A DNA stretch of 64,000 nt, from positions 62,001 through 126,000 of the forward strand of contig NZ_JNZY01000007.1 in NCBI RefSeq assembly GCF_000717655.1. Reading direction: 5' to 3'. The notes beneath the pieces were generated by a model that made no database searches, was not told the origin of the DNA, and was given only the letters and a program-made list of their open reading frames with translations. Each line of letters starts with the position of its first letter. Position 1 is the first letter of the stretch. The stretch comes from Streptomyces katrae (GTDB lineage Bacteria; Actinomycetota; Actinomycetes; Streptomycetales; Streptomycetaceae). The position numbers and the translations under genes were made by a program. Positions 9,596 through 18,990 of this stretch are shown here, one piece after another.

Positions 9596-9630
9596 CGGCT
9601 GCGGATGCCCTCACCGGGCACCCGCAGCCG
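9596..9630 (+). terminator. Stem-loop after arc
   Basis: A 15-bp stem with a single mismatch (left arm CGGCTGCGGATGCCC, loop TCACC) lies 10 nt after the arc stop codon. It probably ends or attenuates the arc transcript before dop. Confidence 0.75.
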
Positions 9631-9833
9631 ACTGCTTTACCGACTGCTCTTTTCAGCCGGTGACGGGGCGAAGTCAATGACTGAAATGATCTCCCCACCA
9701 GCGCGGAGTGGTTCTAGGCTCTTCCGTACCGCCGGTCGCGCAGTGCGGGGACGGGCACCGCACACGCACCGGAGCACCAGCGGTACTTGAGCGCCGCTCC
9801 CGAACGGGAGCGCCGCCGGGCAAGGAGGGCCGC

Positions 9834-11345
9834 ATGACCGTACGGCGAGTAATGGGAATCGAGACGGAGTACGGGATCTCCGTCCCGGGCCACCCGAACG
9901 CCAATGCCATGCTCACCTCGTCCCAGATCGTCAACGCCTACGCGGCGGCGATGCACCGGGCGCGACGCGCCCGCTGGGACTTCGAGGAGGAGAATCCGCT
10001 GCGGGACGCCCGCGGCTTCGACCTCGCCCGCGAGGCCGCCGACAACAGCCAGCTCACCGACGAGGACATCGGCCTCGCCAACGTCATCCTCACCAACGGC
10101 GCACGGCTCTACGTCGACCACGCGCACCCCGAATACAGCTCCCCGGAGATCACCAACCCGCTCGACGCCGTCCTCTGGGACAAGGCCGGCGAACGGATCA
10201 TGGCCGAGGCAGCCGTACGGGCCGCCCAGCTCCCCGGAGCCCAGCCCATCCACCTCTACAAGAACAACACCGACAACAAGGGCGCCTCCTACGGCACGCA
10301 CGAGAACTACCTGATGAAGCGGGAAACCCCCTTCTCGGAGATCGTGCGCCACCTCACCCCCTTCTTCGTCTCCCGCCAGGTCGTCACCGGCGCAGGACGC
10401 GTCGGCATCGGCCAGGACGGCCGCGAGCACGGCTTCCAGATCAGCCAGCGCGCGGACTACTTCGAAGTCGAGGTCGGCCTCGAGACCACCCTCAAGCGCC
10501 CCATCATCAACACCCGCGACGAGCCCCACTCGGACGCCGAGAAATACCGCCGGCTGCACGTGATCATCGGCGACGCCAACCTCTCCGAGATCTCGACGTA
10601 CCTCAAACTCGGCACCACCGCCCTCGTCCTCTCCATGATCGAGGACTCCTTCATCAACGTCGACCTGGCCGTGGACCAGCCCGTCCGCACCCTGCACCAG
10701 GTCTCCCACGACCCCGACCTGCAACACCTGATCACGCTGCGCAGCGGCCGCACCCTGACCGCCGTACAACTCCAGATGGAGTACTTCGAGCTGGCCAGGA
10801 AGTACGTGGACGAGCGTTTCGGCTCCGACGCCGACGAGCAGACCAAGGACGTGCTGGTCCGCTGGGAGGACGTGCTCGGCCGGCTCGAGAGCGACCCGAT
10901 GAGCCTGTCGGGAGAGCTCGACTGGATCGCGAAGCGCGAGATCCTCGAGGGCTACCGCAGGCGGGACGGCCTCGGCTGGGACGCCGCCCGGCTCCACCTG
11001 GTGGACCTCCAGTACGCGGACGTACGGCCCGAGAAGGGCCTGTACAACCGCCTGGTGGCCCGCGGCAAGATGAAGCGGCTGGTGGAGGAGCCTGCGGTGG
11101 AGCGCGCCCAGGGCAAGCCGCCGGAGGACACCCGGGCCTATTTCCGGGGCCGGTGCCTGGAGCAGTACGCGGACGACGTCGCCGCGGCCTCGTGGGACTC
11201 GGTGATCTTCGACCTCCCGGGCCGCGACTCCCTCCAGCGCGTCCCGACGCTCGAACCCCTGCGGGGTACCCGCAAGCACGTGAAGGAGCTCCTGGACCGC
11301 TGCCGCACGGCGGAGGACCTGGTGCGGGTGCTTTCGGGGCAGTGA
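9834..11345 (+). CDS. dop: Deamidase of Pup / depupylase Dop
   Basis: A 503-residue member of the carboxylate-amine ligase fold shared with PafA and glutamine synthetase. Dop hydrolyses the isopeptide bond between Pup and substrate lysines, and in species whose Pup ends in Gln also deamidates it. The nucleotide/metal residues E10 and E12 are in MGIETEYG, the key aspartate D95 is in [13 protein letters not shown], and the Dop-specific loop is present around 43-62. That loop is absent from the PafA paralogue below. AAGGAGG at 9822-9828 is a near-perfect ribosome site for the ATG at 9834. Because the Pup here ends in Glu, depupylation is probably its only essential activity. Confidence 0.96.
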   Translation: MTVRRVMGIETEYGISVPGHPNANAMLTSSQIVNAYAAAMHRARRARWDFEEENPLRDARGFDLAREAADNSQLTDEDIGLANVILTNGARLYVDHAHPEYSSPEITNPLDAVLWDKAGERIMAEAAVRAAQLPGAQPIHLYKNNTDNKGASYGTHENYLMKRETPFSEIVRHLTPFFVSRQVVTGAGRVGIGQDGREHGFQISQRADYFEVEVGLETTLKRPIINTRDEPHSDAEKYRRLHVIIGDANLSEISTYLKLGTTALVLSMIEDSFINVDLAVDQPVRTLHQVSHDPDLQHLITLRSGRTLTAVQLQMEYFELARKYVDERFGSDADEQTKDVLVRWEDVLGRLESDPMSLSGELDWIAKREILEGYRRRDGLGWDAARLHLVDLQYADVRPEKGLYNRLVARGKMKRLVEEPAVERAQGKPPEDTRAYFRGRCLEQYADDVAAASWDSVIFDLPGRDSLQRVPTLEPLRGTRKHVKELLDRCRTAEDLVRVLSGQ

Positions 11346-11385
11346 ACGGGGCTGAAAGGCCTCCGGTCCGGGAATCATGAGAAAG

Positions 11386-11442
11386 CCCGCACGTTAATGA
11401 AAGTGCGGGGACGAATGCCGGACCCTCCTTGTAGGGTCCGGC
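11386..11442 (+). terminator. Two consecutive stem-loops between dop and pup
   Basis: CCCGCAC/GTGCGGG (11386-11392 with 11403-11409) is followed by a perfect 10-bp stem GCCGGACCCT/AGGGTCCGGC (11417-11442, loop CCTTGT). They lie 40-135 nt upstream of pup. They may terminate dop transcripts or set the dop:pup ratio by partial read-through; processing sites are an alternative. Confidence 0.7.
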
Positions 11443-11520
11443 GTAGGGTCTGATCTTGAGAGATCCCGAATCCCGGGGTCTCTCGACACGAGCGTGCGAA
11501 CCGAGCGGGGTGAGGTAGAC

Positions 11521-11733
11521 ATGGCGACCAAGGACACCGGCGGCGGACAGCAGAAGGCGCAGCGCTCGACCGAGGAGGTCGAGGAGGCGGCGGTCGAAGA
11601 ATCGACCGACCTCAAGGAGCGCCAGGAAAAGCTCTCCGACGACGTCGACTCGGTACTTGACGAGATTGACGATGTACTCGAAGAGAATGCCGAGGATTTC
11701 GTTCGGAGTTTCGTACAAAAAGGCGGCGAATAG
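11521..11733 (+). CDS. pup: Prokaryotic ubiquitin-like protein Pup, Glu-ended
   Basis: The 70-residue, intrinsically disordered tag that PafA attaches to substrate lysines through its C-terminal glutamate. The helix-forming ARC-binding segment is seen in KLSDDVDSVLDEIDDVLEE, followed by DFVRSFVQKGGE at the C-terminus. The last sense codon is GAA (Glu), so this Pup is made in ligation-ready form and needs no deamidation. GAGG lies 5 nt before the ATG at 11521. The next gene starts only 28 nt downstream, implying co-transcription with the nuclease-like gene and prcB-prcA. Confidence 0.97.
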   Translation: MATKDTGGGQQKAQRSTEEVEEAAVEESTDLKERQEKLSDDVDSVLDEIDDVLEENAEDFVRSFVQKGGE

Positions 11734-11761
11734 CCTTCGAATCTAAGGTGAATCCGCCAGT

Positions 11762-12370
11762 GTGTGCTCCATGTCCAATGGAACCAAGTGGTGTCGCGGG
11801 TGCGCACGCGATGTACCACTGAGCGGATTCGCCTCGGATCGAAATCGCAGCGACGGGCTCCAGCCCAGGTGCCGCGAGTGCGTGGCTGCGTACAGCGCTC
11901 AGCACTACAGGCGCCGCCAGGCCGCCAAAGGCAAGGTCGTCAAGGACCACGTAGAAGTGCCGGTGGGACACAAGCTCTGCCGGCAGTGCGGCGAGGTCAA
12001 GCCGCACAGCGAATGGCACAAGAACGCCACGGCTTCTGACGGGCTGTCCACCCGTTGCAAGGCCTGCCGGGCCGTCCAAGGCCGGGCGGGGCACCTGAAG
12101 CGCTCTTACGGCATCACCGAGGCTGAGCGTGACGCGATGATCGCGGCCCAAGGCGGTGTCTGCCTCCTGTGCCAAGAGAGTCCGGCGGAGCATGTGGATC
12201 ACGATCATCAGACGGGTAAGGTCCGAGGCGTACTCTGCTTCGGCTGCAACGCAGGAATCGGGCAGCTCAAGGATCGGCCGGACGTCATGCGACGTGCAGC
12301 CGCTTACGTGGAAGGAAACCTGTGGAACCCAACACTCGTAGCACAGGGCGTCTACCGGCAGCCTTCCTGA
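11762..12370 (+). CDS. Endonuclease VII-like protein with duplicated zinc modules
   Basis: A protein of about 202 residues encoded between pup and prcB. Numbering from the GTG at 11762, two similar zinc modules C11-C14-C37-C40 and C73-C76-C99-C102 share identical C-x2-C-x22-C-x2-C spacing and an SDGL segment. They precede an endonuclease VII-type treble clef: C134-x2-C137, the catalytic histidine-rich HVDHDH (144-149), and C159-x2-C162-N163. The family cleaves branched DNA. An ATG at 11771 is an alternative start; AAGG at 11745-11748 lies a little far from either. The last 49 nt overlap prcB. From memory, the same gene order occurs in S. coelicolor, but its role beside the proteasome is unknown to me. 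Confidence 0.9.
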   Translation: MCSMSNGTKWCRGCARDVPLSGFASDRNRSDGLQPRCRECVAAYSAQHYRRRQAAKGKVVKDHVEVPVGHKLCRQCGEVKPHSEWHKNATASDGLSTRCKACRAVQGRAGHLKRSYGITEAERDAMIAAQGGVCLLCQESPAEHVDHDHQTGKVRGVLCFGCNAGIGQLKDRPDVMRRAAAYVEGNLWNPTLVAQGVYRQPS

Positions 12371-13161
12371 CGCCGGGGTCGTCGTCCTTCATGGACTTCC
12401 TGGGCGCGCACTCGCCCGAGATGCTGCCGGGGAACCGCAAGCTCCCCGAGGGTGTCGTCGAGGCGCCGCACGGGACGACCATCGTGGCCGCCACCTTCCC
12501 CGGCGGGGTCGTGCTCGCCGGTGACCGGCGGGCGACCATGGGGAACATGATCGCGCAGCGGGACATCGAGAAGGTGTTCCCGGCCGACGAGTACTCCGCG
12601 GTGGGCATCGCCGGTACGGCCGGCCTGGCCGTGGAGATGGTGAAGCTGTTCCAGCTGGAGCTGGAGCACTTCGAGAAGGTGGAGGGGACGACCCTCTCCC
12701 TGGAGGGCAAGGCGAACCGGCTCTCCACCATGATCCGGAGCAATCTGGGCATGGCGATGCAGGGGCTGGCCGTCGTGCCGCTGTTCGCGGGGTACGACGA
12801 GGCCAAGGAGAAGGGCCGGATCTTCTCCTACGACGTGACCGGCGGTCGCTCCGAGGAGCACGGTTACGCCGCCACCGGATCGGGATCGATCTTCGCCCGC
12901 GGGTCGATGAAGAAGCTCTTCCGGCCGGATCTGACGGAGGAGCAGGCGACCACGCTGGTCGTGCAGGCGCTGTACGACGCCGCCGACGACGACTCGGCGA
13001 CGGGTGGTCCGGACTTGTACCGCCACATCTATCCCATCGTCACGGTCATCACCGACGAGGGCTTCCGCAGGCTGACGGACGACGAGTCGCAGGAGCTCGC
13101 CCGTACCGTCACCAATCGTCGGCTGGAGCAGCCCGACGGGCCGCGCGCGGCCCTGCTCTGA
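12322..13161 (+). CDS. prcB: 20S proteasome beta subunit
   Basis: The catalytic subunit of the proteasome core, 279 residues as translated. The propeptide ends at APHG (residues 48-51) and autocatalytic cleavage exposes Thr52 as the N-terminal nucleophile of the mature enzyme ([11 protein letters not shown]). Other active-site positions expected from the family are present, such as the Asp in [10 protein letters not shown] and a conserved Lys further on. GAAGGA precedes the GTG by 5 nt, and both lie inside the upstream nuclease-like gene, so translation may be coupled. prcA follows 41 nt later. Confidence 0.97.
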   Translation: MEPNTRSTGRLPAAFLTPGSSSFMDFLGAHSPEMLPGNRKLPEGVVEAPHGTTIVAATFPGGVVLAGDRRATMGNMIAQRDIEKVFPADEYSAVGIAGTAGLAVEMVKLFQLELEHFEKVEGTTLSLEGKANRLSTMIRSNLGMAMQGLAVVPLFAGYDEAKEKGRIFSYDVTGGRSEEHGYAATGSGSIFARGSMKKLFRPDLTEEQATTLVVQALYDAADDDSATGGPDLYRHIYPIVTVITDEGFRRLTDDESQELARTVTNRRLEQPDGPRAALL

Positions 13162-13202
13162 CCAGTCCTCCTCGTCGCCCAGAAGAAAGGGACGGATAAC
13201 CG

Positions 13203-13970
13203 GTGTCGACTCCGTTCTACGTCTCACCCCAGCAGGCCATGGCCGACCGGGCGGAATACGCCCGGAAGGGCATCGCCCGCGGTCGCAGCCTCGTCGTGCT
13301 GCAGTACGCCGACGGCATCGTGTTCGTCGGCGAGAACCCGTCGCGTGCGCTGCACAAGTTCAGCGAGATCTATGACCGGATCGGCTTCGCGGCCGCCGGC
13401 AAGTACAACGAGTACGAGAACCTGCGGATCGGTGGTGTGCGCTACGCGGATCTGCGTGGATACACGTACGACCGTGATGATGTGACGGCCCGTGGGCTGG
13501 CCAACGTCTATGCGCAGACGCTGGGCACGATCTTCTCGAGTGCGGGTGAGAAGCCGTACGAGGTGGAGTTGGTGGTGGCCGAGGTCGGTGCGACGGCCGC
13601 GGGTGACCAGATCTACCGGCTGCCGCACGATGGTTCGATCGTGGACGAGCACGGCTCGGTCGCGGTCGGTGGCAACGCCGAGCAGATCAGCACCTACCTG
13701 GATCAGCGTCACCGGGACGGGATGACGTTGTCCGAGGCGCTGAAGCTGGCGGTGCAGGCGCTGTCCAGTCAGGCGAACGGTGCGGACAAGGCGATTCCGG
13801 CGGAGCGGCTGGAGGTTGCGGTGCTGGACCGGACGCGGGCTCAGCAGCGGAAGTTCAAGCGGATCCGGGGACGGCAGCTGTCGCGGTTGCTGGAGGCGGA
13901 TGTTCCGGCTGCGGCGCAGGCGGATGCCGTGTCGAACGACGAGGCTCCCGAGGACGATTCCGAGGAGTAG
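13203..13970 (+). CDS. prcA: 20S proteasome alpha subunit
   Basis: The non-catalytic outer-ring subunit, 255 residues. The N-terminus [29 protein letters not shown] is cited here only by its start [11 protein letters not shown]: it forms the gate region and H0 helix and carries no propeptide or nucleophilic Thr. The core includes [28 protein letters not shown] strands. The acidic C-terminal tail ([10 protein letters not shown]) is usual in the genus. AAAGGGA precedes the GTG start. It is the last gene of the pup-nuclease-prcB-prcA run and is followed by a strong terminator. Confidence 0.96.
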   Translation: MSTPFYVSPQQAMADRAEYARKGIARGRSLVVLQYADGIVFVGENPSRALHKFSEIYDRIGFAAAGKYNEYENLRIGGVRYADLRGYTYDRDDVTARGLANVYAQTLGTIFSSAGEKPYEVELVVAEVGATAAGDQIYRLPHDGSIVDEHGSVAVGGNAEQISTYLDQRHRDGMTLSEALKLAVQALSSQANGADKAIPAERLEVAVLDRTRAQQRKFKRIRGRQLSRLLEADVPAAAQADAVSNDEAPEDDSEE

Positions 13971-13986
13971 ATCCGCGCGCGGATGG

Positions 13987-14016
13987 CGCCCCCGGCCTTG
14001 TGGCCGGGGGCGTTTT
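13987..14016. terminator. Terminator after prcA
   Basis: Perfect 11-bp stem CGCCCCCGGCC/GGCCGGGGGCG with loop TTGT and a following TTTT. It separates prcA from the convergent LacI gene and can serve both. Confidence 0.9.
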
Positions 14017-14022
14017 CGTGTT

Positions 14023-15018
14023 TCAGGCGGGGGCCGGGCCGGTGGAGGCGCGGACGACGAGGTCGACGGGGATGTCGGGGGCGGTCCAGGGGGTGCCTTC
14101 GAGGACGGCGAGGAGGGCGGCCATGCCTTGTTCGCCGACGCGTTCGGCGGGGAGGTGGACGGTGGTGAGTTCGGGTTCGACGGCGGTGGCGAGGGCGAGG
14201 TCGTCGATGCCGGTGACGGAGAGGTCGTCGGGGATGCGCAGGCCGAGGCGGCGGGCGGCTTTGCAGGTGCCGGCGGCGAGGATGTCGTCGTCGCAGACGA
14301 CGGCGGTGGGCCGGCTCTCGGGGGCGGCCAGGGCGGCTTCCATGGCGGTGCGGGCGTCGGTGACGGTGAGGGGGGCTCGTACGGTGCGCAGCTCGGCGTG
14401 GGGTTTCAGCAGGGTGGCCAGGGCGTCGGCGCGGATGTCGAAGGTCCAGGAGTCGACGGCGGAGGCGAGGTGGAGGAAGCGGCGGTGGCCGAGGGTGAGG
14501 AGGTGTTCGGTGACCTGGCGCATGCCGTCGGCCATGGCGAGGTTGACGTGGGCGGCGGCGCGGCCGGCGGTGGGGTCGCTGTCGAGCATGACGAGGGGGA
14601 GGGCGGCGTCGCCGATGGCGTCGAGGGCGTGGGCGGCCATGGAGGAGGCGATGACGCCGTCGAGGGCGGCGCGGGCGGAGGCGAAGGGGTCGCGGGCGGG
14701 GCCGGTGCCGTCGGGGGAGGGGTAGAGGACGACGCCGAAGCCGTGTTCGGCGGCGATGCGGGCGGCGCCGGTGTAGACGCGGGCGAAGAATTCGTTGGTG
14801 AGGGCGGGGACGACGAGGAGGGCGGTGCGGGTGCTGCCGAGGCGGAGGTTGCGGGCGGCGAGGTTGGGTCGGTAGCCGAGTTCGGTGGCGGTTTCGCGGA
14901 CGTGGGTGGCGGTGCGTTCGGAGACGCGGCCGCGCCATTTGTCGCCGAGGACGAGGGAGACGGTGGCCTGGGAGACCCCGGCGGCGGTGGCGACGTCGCG
15001 GCTGGTGGGTCTCGTCAC
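14023..15018 (-). CDS. LacI-family transcriptional regulator
   Basis: A 331-residue repressor. The N-terminal helix-turn-helix reads TSRDVATAAGVSQATVSLVL (residues 5-24), followed by a hinge helix region ending YRPNLAARNLR. The remainder is a periplasmic-binding-protein-like effector domain, presumably for a small sugar or similar ligand. AGGAGC precedes the GTG start. It is divergent from an MFS transporter gene, and the intergenic region carries a TACGTAT repeat suited to an operator. LacI proteins usually control their neighbours, so the MFS gene is the likely target. The pair splits prcA from pafA. Confidence 0.93.
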   Translation of the reverse strand: MTRPTSRDVATAAGVSQATVSLVLGDKWRGRVSERTATHVRETATELGYRPNLAARNLRLGSTRTALLVVPALTNEFFARVYTGAARIAAEHGFGVVLYPSPDGTGPARDPFASARAALDGVIASSMAAHALDAIGDAALPLVMLDSDPTAGRAAAHVNLAMADGMRQVTEHLLTLGHRRFLHLASAVDSWTFDIRADALATLLKPHAELRTVRAPLTVTDARTAMEAALAAPESRPTAVVCDDDILAAGTCKAARRLGLRIPDDLSVTGIDDLALATAVEPELTTVHLPAERVGEQGMAALLAVLEGTPWTAPDIPVDLVVRASTGPAPA

Positions 15019-15090
15019 ACGGTGCTCCTGTAGTGCGAGGTCGGCGGGGTGGGGGCGTCGTCCGGCTGGACCCCCGTGGTGGGGCCATGG

Positions 15091-15118
15091 TACGTATGAC
15101 GTCGAAGGTTATACGTAT
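15091..15118. promoter_or_regulatory. Candidate LacI-type operator: TACGTAT repeats
   Basis: TACGTAT at 15091-15097 recurs at 15112-15118, 21 bp away (two helical turns), and the second copy is inside the palindrome ATACGTAT. The arrangement can be read both as a direct and as an inverted repeat. It lies 73 bp before the LacI start and 46 bp before the MFS start, in sequence far more A/T-rich than its surroundings. Confidence 0.6.
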
Positions 15119-15163
15119 TACTTGGATGACTCCCGGCTGGGTTCCGGGCAGAAGGGGGCGGAC

Positions 15164-16486
15164 ATGGCCGCGGGATACGCGGAGCTGCTCAGGACCCGGC
15201 ACGCCGCGAGGCTGCTGACGGGCACGCTCGTCGGCCGCCTGCCGAACGCGACCGCGGCGATCGCGATCGTGCTGTTCACGCGGGCCGAAGGGGGCAGCTA
15301 CAGCCTCGCGGGCGCCCTCGCCGCGGTGTACGGGGTGGCCAACGCGGTGGGTCAGCCGCTGCTCGGCCGTGCCGTGGACCTGTTCGGGCAGCCGCGGGTG
15401 CAGCTGCCTGCCGCGGTGCTTTCGGCGCTGGGCATGGCGTGGCTCGCGTTCGCGGGGACCGGGTCGGCGGCGGCCGCGTACGGGGCCGTGGTCGTCGGCG
15501 GGTTCTTCGCGCCGCCGCTGGAGGGCGGGCTGCGGGCGCTGTGGCCCTCCGTGCTCGGCGGCAAGGAAGAGCAGGTGCACGCGGCGTACGCGATGGACGC
15601 GGTGGCCCAGGAGATCATGTACACGGTCGGCCCGCTGCTCGTGACGCTGTGTGTCTCGCTGTGGGATCCGGCCGGGGCGCTGCTGGTGATCCATGCGCTC
15701 GGCGTGCTGGGGGCGCTGTCCGTCGTGGTCAGCGAACCCTCGCGGACGTGGCGCTCCGAGCCGCGCGAGGCGCACTGGCTGGGGGCGCTGCGCTCGCCGG
15801 GGCTGCGGGCGCTGCTGGGTGCGTTCTTCTTCGTGGGCATGGCGCTGGGTTCGATCACGGTGGCGGGCGTGGCGTATGCCGACGGCCACGGGGGCCAGTC
15901 GGTGTACGGCTGGCTGATGGCGGCGCTGGGTCTGGGCGCGCTGGCCGGCGGGGTGCTGTACGGGGCGCGGCAGTGGGCGGGTGCGCCGGAGCGGCGGCTG
16001 CGGCTGATCGTGGCGCTGCTGGCGGTGTGTTACCTGCCGCTGATGCTGGTTCCGGGGCCGGTGGCGATGACGGCCCTGTCGGCGCTGGCGGGTGTGTTCC
16101 TGGCGCCCGCGCTGGCCTGTGCGTTCATCGTGGTGGACCGGCATGCTCCGGTGGGGACGGTGACGGAGGCCTTCTCGTGGCTGGTGACGTTCTTCGGGGT
16201 GGGTGCGGCGATCGGCACGGCTGCGGCCGGGCCGGCGGTGGAACTGGGCGGGACCGCGAGCGGGTTCGGCGTGGCGAGTGTCGCGGGTGCGGCGGCGCTG
16301 CTGGTGCTGACGCTCACTCAGCGCGTCATGGCCGGTCCCGGCCGGACCCGTATGGTGGCGGGCTCGCCGTCGGGGTCCGCGGCGGATACGGATGCGGGCC
16401 CGGTCGCGGGTGCGGGCGAGCGTGCTGGCGGGGGCGGTGTGGAAGGCCGGGTGGGCGGTCCGGCGGAGCGGCTCGTCGGGAACTGA
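15164..16486 (+). CDS. MFS transporter
   Basis: A 440-residue major facilitator with about twelve hydrophobic segments and a short cytosolic loop in the middle around EPSRTWRSEPREAHW. The N-terminal half contains GRLPNATAAIAIVLF and GRAVDLFGQPR, the latter at the loop position of the MFS motif. Substrate cannot be read from sequence. The C-terminal 50 residues are low-complexity and Gly-rich. GAAGGGGG precedes the ATG at 15164; longer in-frame starts would run into the divergent LacI gene. It is separated from pafA by 58 bp. Confidence 0.9.
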   Translation: MAAGYAELLRTRHAARLLTGTLVGRLPNATAAIAIVLFTRAEGGSYSLAGALAAVYGVANAVGQPLLGRAVDLFGQPRVQLPAAVLSALGMAWLAFAGTGSAAAAYGAVVVGGFFAPPLEGGLRALWPSVLGGKEEQVHAAYAMDAVAQEIMYTVGPLLVTLCVSLWDPAGALLVIHALGVLGALSVVVSEPSRTWRSEPREAHWLGALRSPGLRALLGAFFFVGMALGSITVAGVAYADGHGGQSVYGWLMAALGLGALAGGVLYGARQWAGAPERRLRLIVALLAVCYLPLMLVPGPVAMTALSALAGVFLAPALACAFIVVDRHAPVGTVTEAFSWLVTFFGVGAAIGTAAAGPAVELGGTASGFGVASVAGAAALLVLTLTQRVMAGPGRTRMVAGSPSGSAADTDAGPVAGAGERAGGGGVEGRVGGPAERLVGN

Positions 16487-16544
16487 TCGAAACGGCGTTC
16501 ACGAACCCGGTTTCAGAACAGTGCAGAAGGCGTAATGTTCAGTC

Positions 16545-17906
16545 ATGGACCGCCGCATTTTCGGGCTGGAGAACGAGTACGGCGTCACGTGCACGTTCAG
16601 GGGACAGCGCCGACTGTCTCCTGACGAAGTGGCGCGCTACCTCTTCCGCCGTGTTGTGTCATGGGGCCGCAGCAGCAATGTCTTCCTGCGGAACGGCGCC
16701 CGTCTGTACCTCGACGTGGGTTCGCATCCGGAATATGCAACTCCCGAATGCGACAACGTGACCGAACTGGTCACGCACGACAAGGCGGGCGAGCGCATTC
16801 TCGAAGGCCTGCTCGTCGATGCCGAACGCCGCCTGCACGAGGAGGGAATCGCGGGCGACGTCTATCTCTTCAAGAACAACACCGACTCGGCCGGCAACTC
16901 GTACGGCTGTCACGAGAACTATCTCGTGGCCCGGCACGGAGAATTCTCCCGCCTGGCGGACATCCTCATTCCGTTCCTTGTCACGCGGCAGCTGATCTGC
17001 GGCGCGGGCAAGGTGCTGCAGACCCCGCGGGGTGCGGTCTACTGCGTGAGCCAGCGGGCCGAGCACATCTGGGAGGGCGTCAGCTCCGCGACGACCCGGT
17101 CCCGGCCGATCATCAACACGCGGGACGAGCCGCACGCGGATGCGGAGCGGTACCGCCGCCTGCACGTGATCGTCGGGGACTCGAACATGTCCGAGACGAC
17201 CATGCTGCTCAAGGTGGGGGCCACCGACCTGGTGCTGCGCATGATCGAGGCGGGGACGGTGATGCGTGACCTGACCCTGGAAAACCCGATCCGGGCGATC
17301 CGCGAGGTCAGCCACGACATCACGGGCCAGCGCAAGGTGCGGCTGGCGAGCGGGCGGGAGGCCTCGGCGCTGGAGATCCAGCGCGAGTACTACGACAAGG
17401 CCGTGGACTTCGCCGAGCGCCGGGGGATCCGTACCGGCACGGTGGACCAGGTGCTGGAGCTGTGGGGCCGTACCCTCGACGCGATCGAGGCGGAGGATCT
17501 GGACCGGATCGGGACCGAGATCGACTGGGTCATGAAGTACCAGCTGATCGAGCGGTACCGGGCCAAGCACGGCATGACCATGTCGAATCCGCGGGTGGCT
17601 CAGATAGACCTCGCGTACCACGACATCCACCGCCGGCGCGGGCTGTACTACCTGCTGGAGCGCAAGGGGCAGGCGGCGCGGATCTGCAACGACCTGAAGA
17701 TCTTCGAGGGCAAGTCGGTGCCCCCGCAGACCACGCGGGCGCGGCTGCGCGGCGATTTCATCCGCCGGGCACAGGAGCAGCGGCGGGACTTCACGGTGGA
17801 CTGGGTGCACCTCAAGCTGAACGACCAGGCGCAGCGGACCGTGCTGTGCAAGGACCCGTTCCGGTCGGTGGACGACCGGGTGGAGAAGCTGATCGCCGGG
17901 ATGTGA
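16545..17906 (+). CDS. pafA: Pup-protein ligase PafA
   Basis: A 453-residue carboxylate-amine ligase that activates the Pup C-terminal glutamate with ATP and joins it to substrate lysines. E9 (FGLENEYG) and D57 (GARLYLDVG) correspond to the metal-binding glutamate and catalytic aspartate of the family; [19 protein letters not shown] is the shared core with Dop, and the Dop loop is absent. The C-terminal domain (about from residue 390) is the smaller ligase domain. AGAAGG precedes the ATG. It lies apart from pup-prcBA, behind the LacI/MFS pair, and is closed by its own terminator. Confidence 0.97.
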   Translation: MDRRIFGLENEYGVTCTFRGQRRLSPDEVARYLFRRVVSWGRSSNVFLRNGARLYLDVGSHPEYATPECDNVTELVTHDKAGERILEGLLVDAERRLHEEGIAGDVYLFKNNTDSAGNSYGCHENYLVARHGEFSRLADILIPFLVTRQLICGAGKVLQTPRGAVYCVSQRAEHIWEGVSSATTRSRPIINTRDEPHADAERYRRLHVIVGDSNMSETTMLLKVGATDLVLRMIEAGTVMRDLTLENPIRAIREVSHDITGQRKVRLASGREASALEIQREYYDKAVDFAERRGIRTGTVDQVLELWGRTLDAIEAEDLDRIGTEIDWVMKYQLIERYRAKHGMTMSNPRVAQIDLAYHDIHRRRGLYYLLERKGQAARICNDLKIFEGKSVPPQTTRARLRGDFIRRAQEQRRDFTVDWVHLKLNDQAQRTVLCKDPFRSVDDRVEKLIAGM

Positions 17907-17926
17907 CATCGCGCTGATCTTTGCCG

Positions 17927-17955
17927 GGGCCCCGTACGGATCTCGTACGGGGCCC
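17927..17955 (+). terminator. Terminator after pafA
   Basis: Perfect 12-bp stem GGGCCCCGTACG/CGTACGGGGCCC with the 5-nt loop GATCT, 20 nt after the pafA stop. Confidence 0.88.
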
Positions 17956-18009
17956 TCTGCACGCCTTAGAGTGGCGACGACCGCCAGCCGTCTGAGATCT
18001 GAGGAACCC

Positions 18010-18948
18010 GTGCGCCGACTTGCCGGCCTGCTTGTCGTACCCCTTCTGCTGCTGTCGACAGCAGCCTGTGGCGACAGCGGCTCCGACTCCGCCGAGATGA
18101 AGAACGGGGCGCCCGCGATCACCAAGGGTGCCAAGTTCGGTGAGACCCCGACCCTGTCCAAGGGCAAGGGTGACCCGCCGAAGGAGCTGAAGGTGGTGAC
18201 CGTCAGCGAGGGCACGGGCCCGGCGCTGAAGAAGGGCGATGTCGCCCAGGTCAACTACCTCGGCCAGGTGTGGGACGGCAAGGAGCCGTTCGACCAGAGT
18301 TTCGGCAAGGGCAAGCCGTTCGAGGTGACCATCGGTGCAGGGATGGTCATCAAGGGCTGGGACCAGGGCCTCGAGGGCAAGAAGGTCGGCAGCCGCGTCG
18401 AGCTGGTGATCCCGCCGGAGCTCGGCTATGGCGAGAAGGGCTCCGGCGACAAGATCAAGCCGAACGCCACGCTGGTCTTCGTCGTGGACATCGTCAAGGG
18501 CACCTCGGTCCCGGCCTCGGCCACGGGCAAGGAGGTCGCGCAGGACAACAAGGACCTGCCGAAGATCGGGACGAACACGGACGGCAAGGAAGTCTCCGTG
18601 ACCGTTCCGAAGGACTCCACGCCGCCGGCCAAGCTCGTCTCGAACTACGTGCTGGAGGGTGACGGCCCGGCCGTCAAGGACACCGACAGCGTCATCGTCA
18701 AGTTCAACGGCAAGACGTGGAAGGACGACAAGACCTTCGAAAGCACGTACGCCACCGACCAGACGGTGACGTGGCCGATGGACCAGCTCTCGGTCAAGGG
18801 CCTCAAGGACGGCCTGCTCGGCAAGAAGGTCAACAGCCGCATCCTGCTGGTCATCCCGCCGGACCAGGGGTTCGGCGACAAGGAGCAGGGCACCATCCCG
18901 GCGAACTCGACGCTGGTCTTCAGCCTCGACATCCTCGCCGTGATGTAA
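18010..18948 (+). CDS. FKBP-type peptidyl-prolyl isomerase lipoprotein, two FKBP domains
   Basis: A 312-residue surface lipoprotein with lipobox STAAC. The first FKBP domain (about 65-165) keeps the usual core, with VNYLGQVWDG, VIKGWDQGLEG and VIPPELGYG. The second (about 215-312) has the same outline but aligns less well at the pocket (VKFNGKTWKD, VKGLKDGLLG), so it may be a binding rather than catalytic copy. It probably assists folding of exported proteins. GAGGA precedes the GTG at 18010. It lies 42 nt upstream of a single-domain cytosolic FKBP gene, forming a likely operon. Confidence 0.92.
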   Translation: MRRLAGLLVVPLLLLSTAACGDSGSDSAEMKNGAPAITKGAKFGETPTLSKGKGDPPKELKVVTVSEGTGPALKKGDVAQVNYLGQVWDGKEPFDQSFGKGKPFEVTIGAGMVIKGWDQGLEGKKVGSRVELVIPPELGYGEKGSGDKIKPNATLVFVVDIVKGTSVPASATGKEVAQDNKDLPKIGTNTDGKEVSVTVPKDSTPPAKLVSNYVLEGDGPAVKDTDSVIVKFNGKTWKDDKTFESTYATDQTVTWPMDQLSVKGLKDGLLGKKVNSRILLVIPPDQGFGDKEQGTIPANSTLVFSLDILAVM

Positions 18949-18990
18949 GACTGTCCCAGTTGACCTGATTCGTTTTTGAGGAGCAGTTCC

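Noticed and set aside
7780..9621. Long minus-strand frame across arc
   Set aside because: Composition (Val/Asp/Leu/Glu-rich, no domains) is the mirror of the ARC coding sequence; no ribosome site.
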